Positions 9,346-17,061 of a DNA stretch of 64,000 nucleotides are shown one piece after another. Each line of letters starts with the position of its first letter. The first letter of the stretch is position 1. Below the pieces are notes generated by a model. It was given only the letters and a program-made list of their open reading frames with translations, was not told the origin of the DNA and searched no databases. Position numbers and translations under genes: made by a program. The stretch comes from Sporomusa malonica. Lineage in GTDB: Bacteria; Bacillota; Negativicutes; Sporomusales; Sporomusaceae. The stretch covers positions 186,001 to 250,000 of the forward strand of contig NZ_FWXI01000003.1 of NCBI RefSeq assembly GCF_900176355.1, read 5' to 3'.

Positions 9346-10146
9346 TTATTCTTCGTAAAGTCCTTTACGATGAGCTTTTAAATAGCCCATGCAGTAATCA
9401 TCTTTGCCTAACAGAGTCGCGCCGGCGTAAATGACTCCCATCATGCTCTTATCGGTAGGATTCAATATATACCCGTCCATCCCCAAGGTCATGGTATGAG
9501 CCACAAACAACCGGTTCAGCACCTTCCTGTTAGGCAGCCCGTACGACACGTTGCTCAAGCCACACATAAAATGAACTTTGGAATAGTTTTGCTTAATCAG
9601 TTTGATGGTCTCCAGCACTTCAACCCCCGCAGTCTGCACACTGCTTACCGGTTTGACCAAAGGATCAAAGTAGATATCGTCGTCTTTAACTCCCGCCGCG
9701 ATCAATTTGCCATACAAGCTGTCCACTACCCGCATACGATCGGCTGCCGTCTCGGGCATGCCATGATCATCCATGCACAATGCGACTACCTTGGCTTTAT
9801 ACTTCAATACCAAGGGCAGGATTGCCTCAAATCTTGGCCCCTCATCGGTAATGGAATTAATCATTGGCGTACCGTATTTGGCCAGGGCCAAGCCGGCTTC
9901 CAGTGCCTGCGGGTTCGGGCTGTCAATACAAAGCGGCGCCTGCACGGCTTCCTGAATGGTAGTTACCAGCCACTGCATATACTCCACTTCATTAAACACC
10001 TTATTGCCGCAATTGACGTCAATATAGTTAGCGCCTGCCTCTAACTGTTCCCGCGCTACTTGCTGAATATATTGAGCGTTTTTTCCTTCAACGGCTTCAC
10101 TGACAGCCTTCCGGCTCGTATTAATCAGTTCTCCTACGATTAGCAC
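9346..10146 (-). CDS. mtgA: Methyl-corrinoid:tetrahydrofolate methyltransferase
   Basis: A 266-residue pterin-binding TIM-barrel protein of the AcsE/MtgA/MtvA type. Motifs are IGELIN-like VGELINTSRK, YIDVNCG, PLCIDSPN, the MCGLSNVSYGLPNR block and GMDGYILNPTDK. It should pass the methyl group from the methylated corrinoid protein to tetrahydrofolate, feeding the Wood-Ljungdahl pathway. The start is GTG with a GGGGGG ribosome site. It sits 15 bp after the corrinoid gene. A second copy of the same family is encoded at 60085-60888 in the other methyltransferase cluster. Confidence 0.88.
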   Translation of the reverse strand: MLIVGELINTSRKAVSEAVEGKNAQYIQQVAREQLEAGANYIDVNCGNKVFNEVEYMQWLVTTIQEAVQAPLCIDSPNPQALEAGLALAKYGTPMINSITDEGPRFEAILPLVLKYKAKVVALCMDDHGMPETAADRMRVVDSLYGKLIAAGVKDDDIYFDPLVKPVSSVQTAGVEVLETIKLIKQNYSKVHFMCGLSNVSYGLPNRKVLNRLFVAHTMTLGMDGYILNPTDKSMMGVIYAGATLLGKDDYCMGYLKAHRKGLYEE

Positions 10147-10161
10147 AAGGTACCCCCCATA

Positions 10162-10800
10162 TTAGTTATTAGCTACTATCTTAGCGGCCATTTCCTTACA
10201 AGCGACACCATCAACACAATAGCCGTCGGCTCCGATTTTATCGGCAAACTCCGGATATAAGGGTGCACCGCCAACCAGCACCTTCACCTTATCTCTCAGG
10301 CCGGCTTCTGTGATCGCATCAATGGTATCCTGCATGGCCATCATGGTAGTGGTGAGCAGCGCGCACATGCCGACAATCTGGGGCTTATGCTCCTTGATGG
10401 CCGCCACAAAAGTCTCAGGCGCAACGTCTACACCAAGATCCACCACATTGAAGCCGCCACTTTCGAGTAGCATGACTACCAGATTCTTGCCGATATCATG
10501 TAAATCGCCCTTTACCGTTCCCATGACAAAGGTGGACACATTGGCTGATTCTTCCGCAGACAACAGCGGCTTTACAATCTTTAACCCTTCTGACAAGGCT
10601 TTAGCCGACATCATAACTTCAGGAATAAACATTTCGCCTGCCTTGAATTTGGGAGCAACTATGTCCATGCCGGCCAGCAAACCCTTGCTGACAATCTCCA
10701 TCGGACTCACACCGGATTCTACCATGCCCTGGGTGATCGTCTTTACCTCAGAATCATCACCCTGATACACCGCTTCTGCTAATTTTTCGAAACTGCTCAT
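10162..10800 (-). CDS. mtgC: Corrinoid protein of the betaine methyltransferase system
   Basis: A 212-residue cobalamin-binding protein with the two-domain layout of MtaC/MtbC/MtgC. A four-helix cap covers about residues 1-90. A Rossmann-like B12 domain follows with the lower-ligand motif DLHDIGKN, whose histidine coordinates cobalt. The later SGGFNVVDLGVD and VLVGGAPLYP blocks complete the nucleotide-tail pocket. It shuttles methyl groups from the MttB-type enzyme to the folate methyltransferase. It is first in the operon; AGGAGG precedes its ATG, and a sigma-54 promoter lies about 120 bp upstream. A paralogue is found at 59401-60030. Confidence 0.92.
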   Translation of the reverse strand: MSSFEKLAEAVYQGDDSEVKTITQGMVESGVSPMEIVSKGLLAGMDIVAPKFKAGEMFIPEVMMSAKALSEGLKIVKPLLSAEESANVSTFVMGTVKGDLHDIGKNLVVMLLESGGFNVVDLGVDVAPETFVAAIKEHKPQIVGMCALLTTTMMAMQDTIDAITEAGLRDKVKVLVGGAPLYPEFADKIGADGYCVDGVACKEMAAKIVANN

Positions 10801-10918
10801 ACAATACCTACCTCCTAGAAATTTGTTGTTTAGTTATGACACAATAAGAGCTATCAAACACATCCTTTTCCAAATCGCCTTCACTTTCAGAGCTATTGTG
10901 CCGTTGCCTTTAACTATC

Positions 10919-10933
10919 GCAAAATTCGTGCCA
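10919..10933 (-). promoter_or_regulatory. Sigma-54 (-24/-12) promoter of the betaine operon
   Basis: Read on the minus strand the sequence is TGGCAC-GAATT-TTGC, an exact match to the sigma-54 consensus TGGCAC N5 TTGC. Transcription would start near 10907, giving a leader of about 105 nt before the corrinoid gene. The divergent gene at 11665 encodes a sigma-54 activator, which strongly supports the call. Confidence 0.88.
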
Positions 10934-11112
10934 TTTTTTTTGCATGGTTATAAAATAGTTTAAAAATAATAACATTTCAAAAGATTCTTGCTTTATTTAA
11001 TCAATTATTTATAAATAAGATCATTTCGGGACGTTTTAACTAGTATTTCTTGATTGCTTTTTTTAACAAATCTCCATTAAATCCACTTAGCCAATCTGAT
11101 TCCATTCACTAC

Positions 11113-11129
11113 TGAAAGGAATCCTTTCA
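11113..11129. promoter_or_regulatory. Candidate upstream activator site
   Basis: A perfect 17-bp palindrome, TGAAAGGA-A-TCCTTTCA, lies about 180 bp upstream of the -24 element of the betaine promoter. That is the usual distance for an enhancer bound by a sigma-54 activator. Binding by the activator encoded at 11665 is inferred. Confidence 0.5.
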
Positions 11130-11195
11130 CTTGGACACAGAAAAATCATAGGCAACAGGATTATCGTTTTTTGAATATTTCAACGAAATCGAGGC

Positions 11196-11224
11196 TTGTC
11201 GATTATTGTGAAAATTCGTACTAT
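11196..11224 (+). promoter_or_regulatory. Duplicated sigma-70 type promoter (copy upstream of a terminator)
   Basis: TTGTCG and TACTAT are separated by 17 bp. The stretch about 11165-11280 aligns without gaps with 11528-11645, which carries the activator gene's own promoter. This copy has no activator gene behind it and instead runs into the hairpin at 11285-11327. Confidence 0.45.
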
Positions 11225-11230
11225 ATAGTG

Positions 11231-11327
11231 AAAGTTTTTCTTTCTGTTGATAGGAATATTTTCAGATGTTTAGAATATAACGAAAAGGCCGCGTTGAACT
11301 TATGTGAGTTCCAACGCGGCCTTTTTT
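11231..11327 (+). ncRNA. Possible small RNA from the duplicated leader
   Basis: Starting a few bases after the promoter at 11196-11224, a transcript of roughly 95-100 nt would end at a strong intrinsic terminator. No convincing reading frame lies within it. It could be a bona fide small RNA or only the relic of a lost activator gene. Expression is not shown by sequence. Confidence 0.3.
11285..11327 (+). terminator. Strong intrinsic terminator
   Basis: The arms AAGGCCGCGTTGAACT (11285-11300) and its near-complement (11307-11323) form a GC-rich stem with one bulge, followed by six T at 11322-11327. On the minus strand four T follow, so it may also stop leftward transcripts from the second sigma-54 promoter. 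Confidence 0.75.
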
Positions 11328-11346
11328 CTAACCCAATTTGTCCTGT

Positions 11347-11395
11347 GACTAACCTTCAGATGGGATAAACCCCACCTGCAGCTAAGTCTACTTTA
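11347..11395 (+). repeat. Partial copy of the IS200/IS605 end-like repeat (copy 2)
   Basis: Only the 3' part of the element is present: GACTAACC, the terminal hairpin (CTTCAGATGGGA with CCCACCTGCAG, now imperfect) and GCTAAGTCTACTTTA. It shares the last 15 bases with the copy at 45421-45538. It overlaps the end of the small minus-strand reading frame at 11356-11484, which may be disrupted by it. Confidence 0.65.
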
Positions 11396-11484
11396 TCAAG
11401 CTCTGATTTGTTGATACCTTTGCTTATGAGATACTCTTTAAGTTCTTGTATAATATCATCAGGCAATTCTGGTCTTGTGTACAT
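11356..11484 (-). pseudogene. Truncated 42-codon reading frame behind the second sigma-54 promoter
   Basis: An ATG-initiated frame begins about 28 bp downstream of the second -24/-12 element and starts MYTRPELPDDIIQELKEYL, a well-behaved amphipathic sequence. After about 34 residues it runs into the repeat copy at 11347-11395 and stops there. It looks like the 5' end of a sigma-54-controlled gene cut by the repeat insertion. No clear ribosome site is seen and I do not recognise the family. It could also be a small intact protein. Confidence 0.35.
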
Positions 11485-11511
11485 TGCAATGTACCGTTGC
11501 CTTTAACTATC

Positions 11512-11526
11512 GCAAAATTCGTGCCA
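11512..11526 (-). promoter_or_regulatory. Second sigma-54 promoter, leftward
   Basis: The same TGGCAC-GAATT-TTGC element as at 10919-10933 occurs here on the minus strand. More than 30 bases around it are identical between the two sites, so it is a duplication. It points at a truncated reading frame rather than at the operon. Confidence 0.75.
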
Positions 11527-11556
11527 CTTTTTTGAAATAGGTATAACAACAGGGAC

Positions 11557-11585
11557 TTGCCAATTATTATAAAAAGCGATACAAT
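11557..11585 (+). promoter_or_regulatory. Sigma-70 promoter of the sigma-54 activator gene
   Basis: TTGCCA (11557-11562), a 17-bp spacer and TACAAT (11580-11585) lie 80 bp ahead of the activator's ATG. The promoter partly faces the second sigma-54 element, so the two could interfere. Confidence 0.6.
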
Positions 11586-11664
11586 ACACTGAACGATTTC
11601 CTTCCAGCTATAAGAATATGTGCAGATCTTTGTAAACGCCTTGCAATATTTATAAGGAGCTGTT

Positions 11665-13140
11665 TTGATGGTAAAGAAAACGTATGAAGCTCTAGAAATG
11701 GAAAATGGTTTATTGCATGCCATTATTGATGTGGTATCAGATGGGGTCTATGCTGTGAGCGTAGATGGAACTATTCTTATCTGCAATAAAGCACATAAAA
11801 AAATTGATGGGACAACCCATAACCACGTGGTGGGAAAAAAAGACGTTGACGTATATTACTTGGAGCTTGAAAACTTCCAACGCTATGCTATAACAAAAAA
11901 TCCCGAACCCTTGCTGGATCAGAACATGACTTATACAACAGTCACCGGCAAAAAAGTCGATATTGTATATAATTCATACCCGTTTTTTCAGAATGAAAAA
12001 TTATCTGCCGTTATCTCTATCGGCAGAGATAAGCCATCAATAAACGATTTAATTACAACGGCGTTAAATTCTTTTAACAGTAAAAAAGCTAACAGAATCA
12101 TCAATGGCACCCTCTATACATTGGAAGATATTATCGGCAGCAGTGCCGCCATCCAGCAAACCCTAAAACAAGCCCGCAAAGTGGCGCAAAGCCAATCTAC
12201 CGTGATGCTTGTGGGTGAAACAGGCACAGGTAAAGAGTTGTTTGCCCAAGGCATACATAATGCAAGTTCATACAGTTCCCGCCCCTTTATTGCTGTAAAC
12301 TGTGCGGCGATCCCGGAAACGCTAATGGAAAGCCTGATGATGGGGACTGTAAAAGGCGCATTTTCCGGAGCATTAGATACGCCCGGTTTTTTTGAGCAGG
12401 CCGAGAATGGAACTTTATTTTTGGATGAAATAAACTCGTTGTCTATTTCCTTACAAGCCAAACTGTTAAGATTGCTACAGGATAAAAAAATACGACGTCT
12501 GGGCGATAATAAAGAACGTAAGATTTCGTGCCGGATAATCAGCGCAACCAACCAGGACTTATTTGTTCTGGCAAAGAGCGGCCTTTTTCGTGAAGATCTT
12601 TTATACCGTTTGACGCCCGTTATTGTGGATATTCCTCCCTTACGTGAGCGAGCCGGGGACATCCCTCTGCTGGCAAAAGAGTTTGTAGCCCGGTTCAATG
12701 ATTCACTGGCGATGAATATAAAACTCATAGCACAGGATTTGATGCAGCTATTCTTATATTATCGTTGGCCGGGAAATGTTCGCGAGTTAGAACATATCAT
12801 TGAAAGCACTATGAGTATGGCTGAAAGCACAGAAACAATCTTATCTAACGAACATCTGCCCAGGCTTTTAAAGAAAAGACTTATGATTGATCAAGCAACT
12901 ACTGACTCAAGTGATAGAGAAGCAAAATCCAACAAACCACTACCAGAACTGCTGCGTCAGTACGAGAAAGAAACCATTGAGAACGCACTAATGCTAAATA
13001 ACGGCAACGTAAGCCAGTGCGCTATTCAACTAGGTATTACCAGGCAAAATTTGCATTATCACCTCCGTCGACTTGGAATTAATTCTATTTTTTATAAAGC
13101 CCAGTCTATCAGCGATACAATTAATCCCCCTTTACCGTAA
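11665..13140 (+). CDS. PAS-type sigma-54-dependent activator of the betaine operon
   Basis: A 491-residue enhancer-binding protein. A PAS domain (about 10-125) is followed by a sigma-54 interaction AAA+ domain (about 150-390) with Walker A GETGTGKE, the sigma-contact loop GAFSGA (serine replaces the usual threonine), Walker B TLFLDEI and the arginine-finger region. The C-terminal Fis-type helix-turn-helix reads GNVSQCAIQLGITRQNLHYH. The layout matches RocR-like catabolic activators that sense a small ligand through PAS. It is divergent from the betaine operon, which has a perfect sigma-54 promoter, so it very likely activates that operon in response to betaine or a derivative. AAGGAG precedes the ATG. 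No receiver domain is present, hence no partner kinase is needed. Confidence 0.9.
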   Translation: MMVKKTYEALEMENGLLHAIIDVVSDGVYAVSVDGTILICNKAHKKIDGTTHNHVVGKKDVDVYYLELENFQRYAITKNPEPLLDQNMTYTTVTGKKVDIVYNSYPFFQNEKLSAVISIGRDKPSINDLITTALNSFNSKKANRIINGTLYTLEDIIGSSAAIQQTLKQARKVAQSQSTVMLVGETGTGKELFAQGIHNASSYSSRPFIAVNCAAIPETLMESLMMGTVKGAFSGALDTPGFFEQAENGTLFLDEINSLSISLQAKLLRLLQDKKIRRLGDNKERKISCRIISATNQDLFVLAKSGLFREDLLYRLTPVIVDIPPLRERAGDIPLLAKEFVARFNDSLAMNIKLIAQDLMQLFLYYRWPGNVRELEHIIESTMSMAESTETILSNEHLPRLLKKRLMIDQATTDSSDREAKSNKPLPELLRQYEKETIENALMLNNGNVSQCAIQLGITRQNLHYHLRRLGINSIFYKAQSISDTINPPLP

Positions 13141-13484
13141 GCGTTATGTATGCCGCGCCAGTTCCTGCCGTGAGCATATTTTCCGTACTGCTATACAATG
13201 AGAAAGATTGCGGCCGCCAATGAATAGGTGGCCGCCTGTTGTATCTTCCATGAATTCAAGGCTTTGTGGTACGCTCAACAAGGCACTGATAATTTCTGAT
13301 TCCCCGTAATCATATAGTTAAACCTCTTCAACGGCTTTTCGGGACATTGCTACTGGTGTTAACGTTCAAAGTTAATATCAGTCTTTCCTATGAGGACACC
13401 GAGGGACGTTCCTGGAAAGATGATACTGATATGCGGAATATGGGATTCGCGTAAAGGTTTGGCCCCTGAATATAGGGAGATGGT
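13141..13484. other. 344-bp intergenic region with hairpin
   Basis: A stem-loop at 13210-13235 (GCGGCC-g-CC pairing with GG-t-GGCCGC) lies just after the activator gene and may end its transcript, although only a weak T-rich stretch follows. The remainder to the VOC gene shows no convincing coding sequence on either strand. Confidence 0.5.
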
Positions 13485-13916
13485 TTACAATACTAGCATA
13501 TCGTTCTCGTCGAAAGACCAGTGTGGATTATATGCGACCTCCCAATAATAGCCGTTCGGGTCCGTAAAATATCCGCTATACCCGCCCCAGAAAACCTTCT
13601 GGGGTTCTTTGGCGATAACTGCTCCCGCTTTTTTCGCAAGTTCCATGACTTCATGCACTTCGGCTTCGCTTCTCACGTTGTAGGCTAGCGTAATTCCAGC
13701 GAATCCTGAGGAAATCTTCGGCGGATTTTTCTCATTAATATCCTCTGCGAGAAGAGCTAATGGATACAGTTCAAATTTTGTGCCGGTGGTATTAAAGAAA
13801 ACTACTTTCGGGTTATCTTCTTTTTCATCCGTGACAAAGCCAAGGCCGTCACGATAAAAACGTATGGACTGCGCCATATTCTTTACACCGAGGCAAATAA
13901 TGCTGATTCTGTTCAT
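13485..13916 (-). CDS. VOC (glyoxalase/bleomycin-resistance) family protein
   Basis: A 143-residue protein with the paired beta-alpha-beta-beta-beta motifs of the vicinal oxygen chelate superfamily. It begins MNRISIICLGVKNMAQ, with FYRDGLGF in the first half and GYFTDPNGYYWEVAYNP at the C-terminus. Members include glyoxalase I-like lyases and resistance proteins, and many are of unknown function. Metal ligands are not certain from sequence. AAGGAG precedes the ATG. It lies upstream of the TfoX-C gene on the same strand, 37 bp apart, but the two start from separate ribosome sites. Nothing ties it to betaine metabolism. Confidence 0.85.
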   Translation of the reverse strand: MNRISIICLGVKNMAQSIRFYRDGLGFVTDEKEDNPKVVFFNTTGTKFELYPLALLAEDINEKNPPKISSGFAGITLAYNVRSEAEVHEVMELAKKAGAVIAKEPQKVFWGGYSGYFTDPNGYYWEVAYNPHWSFDENDMLVL

Positions 13917-13952
13917 GACGAATTTCTCCTTTTATGAAAAAAAGTAACGTTT

Positions 13953-14231
13953 TTAAAATTTCCCCTTGCTATCCTTTGATAAACTTTGGAAAAATCTCTT
14001 TAACTTCTCTTTGATATCGGTAGGCAGATTTTTGTCCGGCATGCCAAGAATTGCGCCCTGTATCCCATACAACATGTGTAAACAGGCACCGGGGTCGCGT
14101 TTAAGCCGGATGCGCCGAAATGCTTCTTCCGCGCCTATTTCCTGAAGCTGCGTCACTGTCTCAATGCCGACAGCCAACAGATTTTTCTCCAACACTTTGC
14201 CCACATTGGGCAGTTTTGATAATTCGCTCAT
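13953..14231 (-). CDS. TfoX/Sxy C-terminal domain protein
   Basis: A 92-residue protein matching the stand-alone C-terminal domain of TfoX/Sxy. The helix-hairpin-helix-like start SKLPNVGKVLEKNLLAVGI is followed by GAEEAFRRIR and CLHMLYGIQGA. In Proteobacteria TfoX promotes competence; the small Firmicutes versions are uncharacterised. The stop codon of an upstream frame overlaps its ATG (ATGA), and that 5' region (about 14240-14370) translates into short fragments in different frames, as if an upstream gene had decayed. GGGGAGAG precedes the ATG. Confidence 0.75.
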   Translation of the reverse strand: MSELSKLPNVGKVLEKNLLAVGIETVTQLQEIGAEEAFRRIRLKRDPGACLHMLYGIQGAILGMPDKNLPTDIKEKLKRFFQSLSKDSKGKF

Positions 14232-14413
14232 TCTCTCCCCCGCTCCTCACAGATCATTTCCATCAAACTCTTCAAGACACCGAACTTTCACGAGGGCAGC
14301 CCTTTGATGCGCTCAAGCGGAGCACCAGAGTTATGATGCGCCAGTTCTGAAACCAGCAATTTATACATTGTATTTTGCTCTAATGCTTTTTAAAGAAGCA
14401 TCCGCGTCAAGCA

Positions 14414-15973
14414 TTAAAGGGAACTACTTTCCAAGTGTTTACGGCTCTTGATCTTTTCAATGACCGTGGGATATAATGAAAAATCCGTGTGAGGCAAAAA
14501 TTTGGCCGCTGACATTTTATTCAGAAAATCCGGTGCCTCGGCTAAGGAAAGATAGACTATACTGCTAATTAGCTCTTCTACAACCAATAATTGATCTGCA
14601 TCTTTTAACAACTTGCAGGCTCCTTTTATAGAGCCGTTTCCCAGCTGAACAAACCGCTCTCTGGGAAGGTCGGGATATAACCCAATAGTAATACCTGACT
14701 CAATATTGATGTAGGTTCCAAAGGCTCCGGCCATATATACCCGTTGAATCTTATCCGGTGTAATACCCAATGCATCCAGTAAAAACGCTACCATGGTGTT
14801 CGCTGCCGCTTTTGTATCCATAAATCTTAAAATATCAATCTGACTGAATATTAAGTCTTCATTTAAGGCTGATTCGTACTCCCATGCGTAAACAATGACA
14901 TATTCTCCATCCCGCATAAGGATTCTCTCTGATCTGCCAGGAATAAACCGACCTGAGTAATCAATCCATCCTTCTAGCAACATTTCAGCAAGAAGGTCAA
15001 CAATCCCTGAACCGCAGATGCCCACTGGCTTTACATTCTCTATCGTAGTAACCTTCAACTGATTTTGAACAATCTGCACCGAATCTACCGCACCCGCTTT
15101 TGCCCGCATTCCCTGCTTGCTGATACCGCCTTCCAAGGCAGGTCCTGCCGCACCCGCAACTGAAATCAGAAATTCATTGTTGCCCAAAAGCATTTCGCCG
15201 TTTGTTCCGATATCCATATAGAGAGCCAGTTCACTTTGCTCATGCATCTTGGACGCCAACAGCCCGCTGATAATATCGCCACCTACATAATTAGCTATAG
15301 AAGGAAAACAGTATACTAATCCATTAAAGGGTAAGCCTATTTCACGGCCAACAAAGAAACCGCTCCGGTTAAAAGCTGGCGTATAGGGAGTGTAAAAAAT
15401 AAACCAAGGATCAATCCCCAACAGGAAATGAATCATGGTAGTATTGCCTCCGATAATGAATGTACCGCATCTGTCCGGAGAAATGCCTGTCGCAGTTTGA
15501 ATTTTATCCATGAGTTCAATAAAATTCCGCAGCGTACATTGCTGGATTTCCCTTAAATGAGTATCATTATCCTTAACGTAAAAGATTCGACTAAGGATGT
15601 CCTCACCAAAACGGACTTGATGATTGACCATGCTTTCTTCACACAAAATATTTCCAGTATTCAGATCGATCAGCTGCATGATAACCGTTGTGCTCCCAAG
15701 ATCAGCTGCATAAGCAAAATTCTTATCTGAAGTATTTCCCCTCTCAAGGTTTACAATTTCCCAGACAAAACCTTTTTGCACCAGGGTAACTGTAAGCTTC
15801 CAGTCAAAATCTCGCAGCAGCTTGTAGGACAATTTAATGGTTTCAATAGAAATCTGAACCTCTCCATACTCTGGTTTTAAAGCTTGACGGATTCTGTCAA
15901 TGTCGGCCACAGAATCTCCGTTACCCGGCGTTCTCAATTCAAGGTATATTTTTTTACAAATTACATTCTTCAT
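14414..15973 (-). CDS. ASKHA-domain reductive activator of corrinoid protein, lacking the ferredoxin domain
   Basis: A 519-residue protein whose residues from about 85 onward match the ATP-binding ASKHA (DUF4445) part of RamA-type activators: YAADLGSTTVIMQLID, FIIGGNTTMIHFLLG, YMDIGTNGEMLLGN, GICGSGIVDLLAE and VYMAGAFGTYI. Those enzymes use ATP and an electron to return an inactive Co(II) corrinoid to Co(I). The normal N-terminal 2Fe-2S domain is missing: the first 85 residues contain no suitable cysteine set. The activator at 55989 does have it. This protein would need a separate electron donor. It lies about 4 kb from the betaine operon and is its likely activator. GAGGAAG precedes the ATG. 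Confidence 0.85.
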   Translation of the reverse strand: MKNVICKKIYLELRTPGNGDSVADIDRIRQALKPEYGEVQISIETIKLSYKLLRDFDWKLTVTLVQKGFVWEIVNLERGNTSDKNFAYAADLGSTTVIMQLIDLNTGNILCEESMVNHQVRFGEDILSRIFYVKDNDTHLREIQQCTLRNFIELMDKIQTATGISPDRCGTFIIGGNTTMIHFLLGIDPWFIFYTPYTPAFNRSGFFVGREIGLPFNGLVYCFPSIANYVGGDIISGLLASKMHEQSELALYMDIGTNGEMLLGNNEFLISVAGAAGPALEGGISKQGMRAKAGAVDSVQIVQNQLKVTTIENVKPVGICGSGIVDLLAEMLLEGWIDYSGRFIPGRSERILMRDGEYVIVYAWEYESALNEDLIFSQIDILRFMDTKAAANTMVAFLLDALGITPDKIQRVYMAGAFGTYINIESGITIGLYPDLPRERFVQLGNGSIKGACKLLKDADQLLVVEELISSIVYLSLAEAPDFLNKMSAAKFLPHTDFSLYPTVIEKIKSRKHLESSSL

Positions 15974-16131
15974 AAGTCTTCCTCTTTATTCGTATTATTT
16001 AAAAATTCTATCACAAAATCCCCATTTCTCCCGGTAACCAGTGAACAGTTATTGGTATTACCAAAAACATCCACTATTTCTTTCGCTATTAGATAGCTTA
16101 TTACCTTTTCAATTTGTTTCGAGGGGGACAA
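15970..16131 (-). CDS. Short reading frame overlapping the ASKHA gene start (possible remnant)
   Basis: A 53-codon frame, beginning at a TTG without a ribosome site, ends in TGA sharing bases with the ASKHA gene's ATG (ATGA). Its translation (IEKVISYLIAKEIVDVFG, later NGDFVIEFLNN) has normal protein-like composition. The overlap implies translational coupling, so this is either a small protein or the C-terminal end of a decayed upstream gene. Family not recognised. Confidence 0.4.
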   Translation of the reverse strand: MSPSKQIEKVISYLIAKEIVDVFGNTNNCSLVTGRNGDFVIEFLNNTNKEEDL

Positions 16132-16848
16132 TCAAAACTCGGAATCGGGGTCACGGGGCTCGGGGTCAGGATGACCCCGTCTGCCGCAATCAAATTAGAT
16201 TGCGCCCCATGCCGGACGCACGCAGAGAAACACGGAAGTTTATACAATGGCCGTGTTTTATTTTTTATACACTTCTATTTAGGTAAGGAAACATTACGAA
16301 CCTTCCCCTTGTATCCTTTTGATTAATCTCATTAAAAATCTAACATTAGATTTTGCCTTATGACTTAATCATATGATGCACATATATCACACGATATTAG
16401 ACAAATTTTGCATGTTTCTTCATTTACTAGGTAGGACGGGAAGAAACAAAAAAATCCATTTACACAAAATATCTTACATTCCCATTCCGAATCTCCCCCT
16501 TCCTTCCTGACGAGTATCTTTATTTGCATATTTATTCTTCAAAATCAGCTCCGTAGATTAGCTTATGCTCACTTTTTTTCATGCTCACATCCACCAAGAC
16601 TTGTACCTTCTAGTTTTATACTCTTTTTTCAGTATTCGGTAGGTGTTTCTACCATAAAAATACAAAATCCTGCAAACTTATATATAAATTCGCAGGATTA
16701 TACACATCATTTCTATTTTATTGTTGAATGCCCTTTCAGAACAGTTTTAGAATTACCAGTTACATATATGAAATTGCAGTAACCCGGCATTTTTTATCAG
16801 ATCATTCGCTTCTACTACATCTAAACCAGAACTCTTAAATCGCAATCC
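16132..16848. other. ~700-bp non-coding region with several palindromes
   Basis: No gene is evident. Seen are a REP-like hairpin CGGGGTCA-GGA-TGACCCCG (16161-16179), a plus-strand terminator-like hairpin with arms AAACACGG and CCGTGTTT followed by TATTTTTT (16229-16264), a perfect 20-bp palindrome centred at 16344 (AAAATCTAA-CA-TTAGATTTT) and an 8-bp stem at 16666-16699. Why these cluster here is unclear; the REP-like block suggests decayed repetitive DNA. Confidence 0.5.
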
Positions 16849-17028
16849 TCACTTCGCCGGTTCCCACTTACAACGTACAGGTGAAGTGATGGCATTTTCC
16901 TCTTTCAATTCTTTAAATGCCTTATCGATATCTTTTCGATTTAACCCGGACAATTTCTCGACCTCTCCTGCGCTTACCGGCTTGCCGGCAGTTTTCATAG
17001 TTTCTAGAACAGTTTCTTTAACGCTCAT
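16849..17028 (-). CDS. Small winged-helix protein
   Basis: A 59-residue protein whose whole length resembles a winged helix-turn-helix: KETVLETMKTAGKPVSAGE, LSGLNRKDIDKAFKELKEE, then a strand-rich ITSPVRCKWEPA. The ATG at 17028 is chosen because GGAGG lies seven bases upstream; a TTG six bases earlier would sit against the ribosome site. It follows msrB by 33 bp on the same strand, so the two are probably cotranscribed. Similar small proteins occur in clostridia without known function. DNA binding is inferred from the fold only. Confidence 0.65.
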   Translation of the reverse strand: MSVKETVLETMKTAGKPVSAGEVEKLSGLNRKDIDKAFKELKEENAITSPVRCKWEPAK

Positions 17029-17061
17029 GCTCAAACCTCCCCAATTTTTGCACTCAACAAC

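Noticed and set aside
11171..11368. A 65-codon plus-strand frame.
   Set aside because: It reads through the terminator and a repeat copy; the start has no ribosome site.
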